From positions 1 through 5,669 of the forward strand of contig JAFACJ010000344.1 in the NCBI GenBank assembly GCA_023425615.1: DNA of 5,669 nt, written 5' to 3'. This stretch comes from Actinomycetes bacterium (lineage in GTDB: Bacteria; Actinomycetota; Actinomycetes; Streptosporangiales; Streptosporangiaceae). The stretch's first letter is position 1. The number at the start of each line of letters is the position of its first letter. The translations under genes and the position numbers were made by a program. Below, piece after piece: positions 5,495-5,669 of this stretch. A model generated the notes under the pieces. The model had not been told where the DNA came from. It worked only from the letters and a program-made list of their open reading frames with translations, and ran no database searches.

Positions 5495-5645
5495 CCCGCC
5501 GCCCGTGGACTGTCAGAGGCGGGCGTTACGGTGGGACACGAAGACCTCCGAGGTGATGTGGACCTAGACGGCTCCACCGCATCGGGGGTCTTCGCTGTTG
5601 ACCAAGCACCCTCAGCCCGCGTCGACAACGTTCATGGTCATTACA
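5495..5645 (-). mobile_element. IS481-family element, left end with degraded transposase start
   Basis: Reading leftward from 5645, the DNA starts TGTAATGACCATGAACG, a plausible IS481-type terminal repeat beginning 5'-TGT. It abuts GCTAGC (5646-5651), and CTAG/NCTAGN is the known target of Bordetella IS481. A 106-base leader ends at GTG 5539, opening VSHRNARL. Two extra bases then give a TGA (5515-5513), and the next frame continues LTVHGRR from 5516. Together these rebuild SHRNARLTVHGRR, the recognisable N-terminus of actinobacterial IS481 transposases before their helix-turn-helix. Beyond about 5495 the similarity ends and TetR sequence follows by 5466. Everything else of the transposase, including the DDE domain and the right end, is absent. 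The precise inner boundary is uncertain. Confidence 0.55.
5539..5594 (-). promoter_or_regulatory. Inverted repeat enclosing transposase ribosome binding site
   Basis: On the + strand CGAAGACCTCCGA (5539-5551) and TCGGGGGTCTTCG (5582-5594) pair at 12 of 13 positions, the remaining one being a possible wobble pair in one of the transcripts. In the leftward mRNA the right-hand arm contains GGAGG (5549-5545) five bases before GTG 5539, and the first base of that GTG. Folding would bury the ribosome binding site, a known way for insertion sequences to limit transposase translation from read-through transcripts. Confidence 0.55.
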
Positions 5646-5669
5646 GCTAGCGGCGAGGAGGAGAAGCTC

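Noticed and set aside
5467..5628. Treating 5068-5628 as one intact minus-strand protein
   Set aside because: The first ~54 codons are Ser/Arg-rich translation of IS481 leader in the wrong frame, and the last part is Pro/Ser-rich and out of the TetR frame. Only the middle resembles a protein family.
5129..5650. Rightward 173-codon frame over the right edge
   Set aside because: Gly/Val/Ala-rich with no recognisable motif, and opposite the TetR remnant and IS481 sequence, whose minus-strand frames are recognisable.
1..5669. CRISPR array, tRNA, rRNA or riboswitch
   Set aside because: No regularly spaced repeats and no tRNA or rRNA signature motifs were seen, and the intergenic spaces are mostly too short for a riboswitch.

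Overview
The DNA is very GC-rich, with strong G/C preference at third codon positions, GTG starts, tightly coupled operons and candidate leaderless promoters. The gene content (MerR and WHG-type TetR regulators, a DrrAB-type ABC exporter, a DUF2089/SHOCT-like pair, an FBP zinc-finger protein) points to a high-GC actinomycete. A member of the Streptosporangiales or a streptomycete relative is my guess, from family resemblance only.

Layout: (1) Bases 2-415 (+) are the 3' end of a GlcD-type FAD-linked oxidase. (2) 447-944 (-) encodes an FBP (EF-G-binding type) zinc-finger protein. It is divergent from (3) 1019-1591 (+), a TetR-family repressor with a WHG-type C-terminal domain. The two share an AT-rich promoter island. 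(4) 1630-2241 (-) is a MerR-family regulator with a 19-bp-spacer promoter and three 19-residue repeats at its C-terminus. (5) Divergent from it, 2437-5071 (+) is a compact five-gene operon: a Cys-less DUF2089 helix-turn-helix protein, an 86-residue one-pass membrane protein, a SHOCT-like (YvlB-type N-terminus) protein, and a DrrA-like ATPase with its DrrB-like permease. Four of the five genes have stop/start overlaps or near-overlaps. (6) 5093-5466 (-) is a frameshifted C-terminal remnant of a second TetR regulator. (7) It is joined to an IS481-family end (about 5495-5645, -) that abuts a CTAG target site.

The centre of interest is the operon. A DNA-binding-like DUF2089 protein, a small membrane protein and a SHOCT-like protein are built into the same transcript as a two-gene exporter. 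This suggests a self-contained envelope-stress or drug-sensing export module, possibly controlled by the divergent MerR protein. That function is inference. The right edge is a decayed region where an IS481 element and a TetR gene were both damaged. The TetR gene may once have controlled the adjacent exporter.
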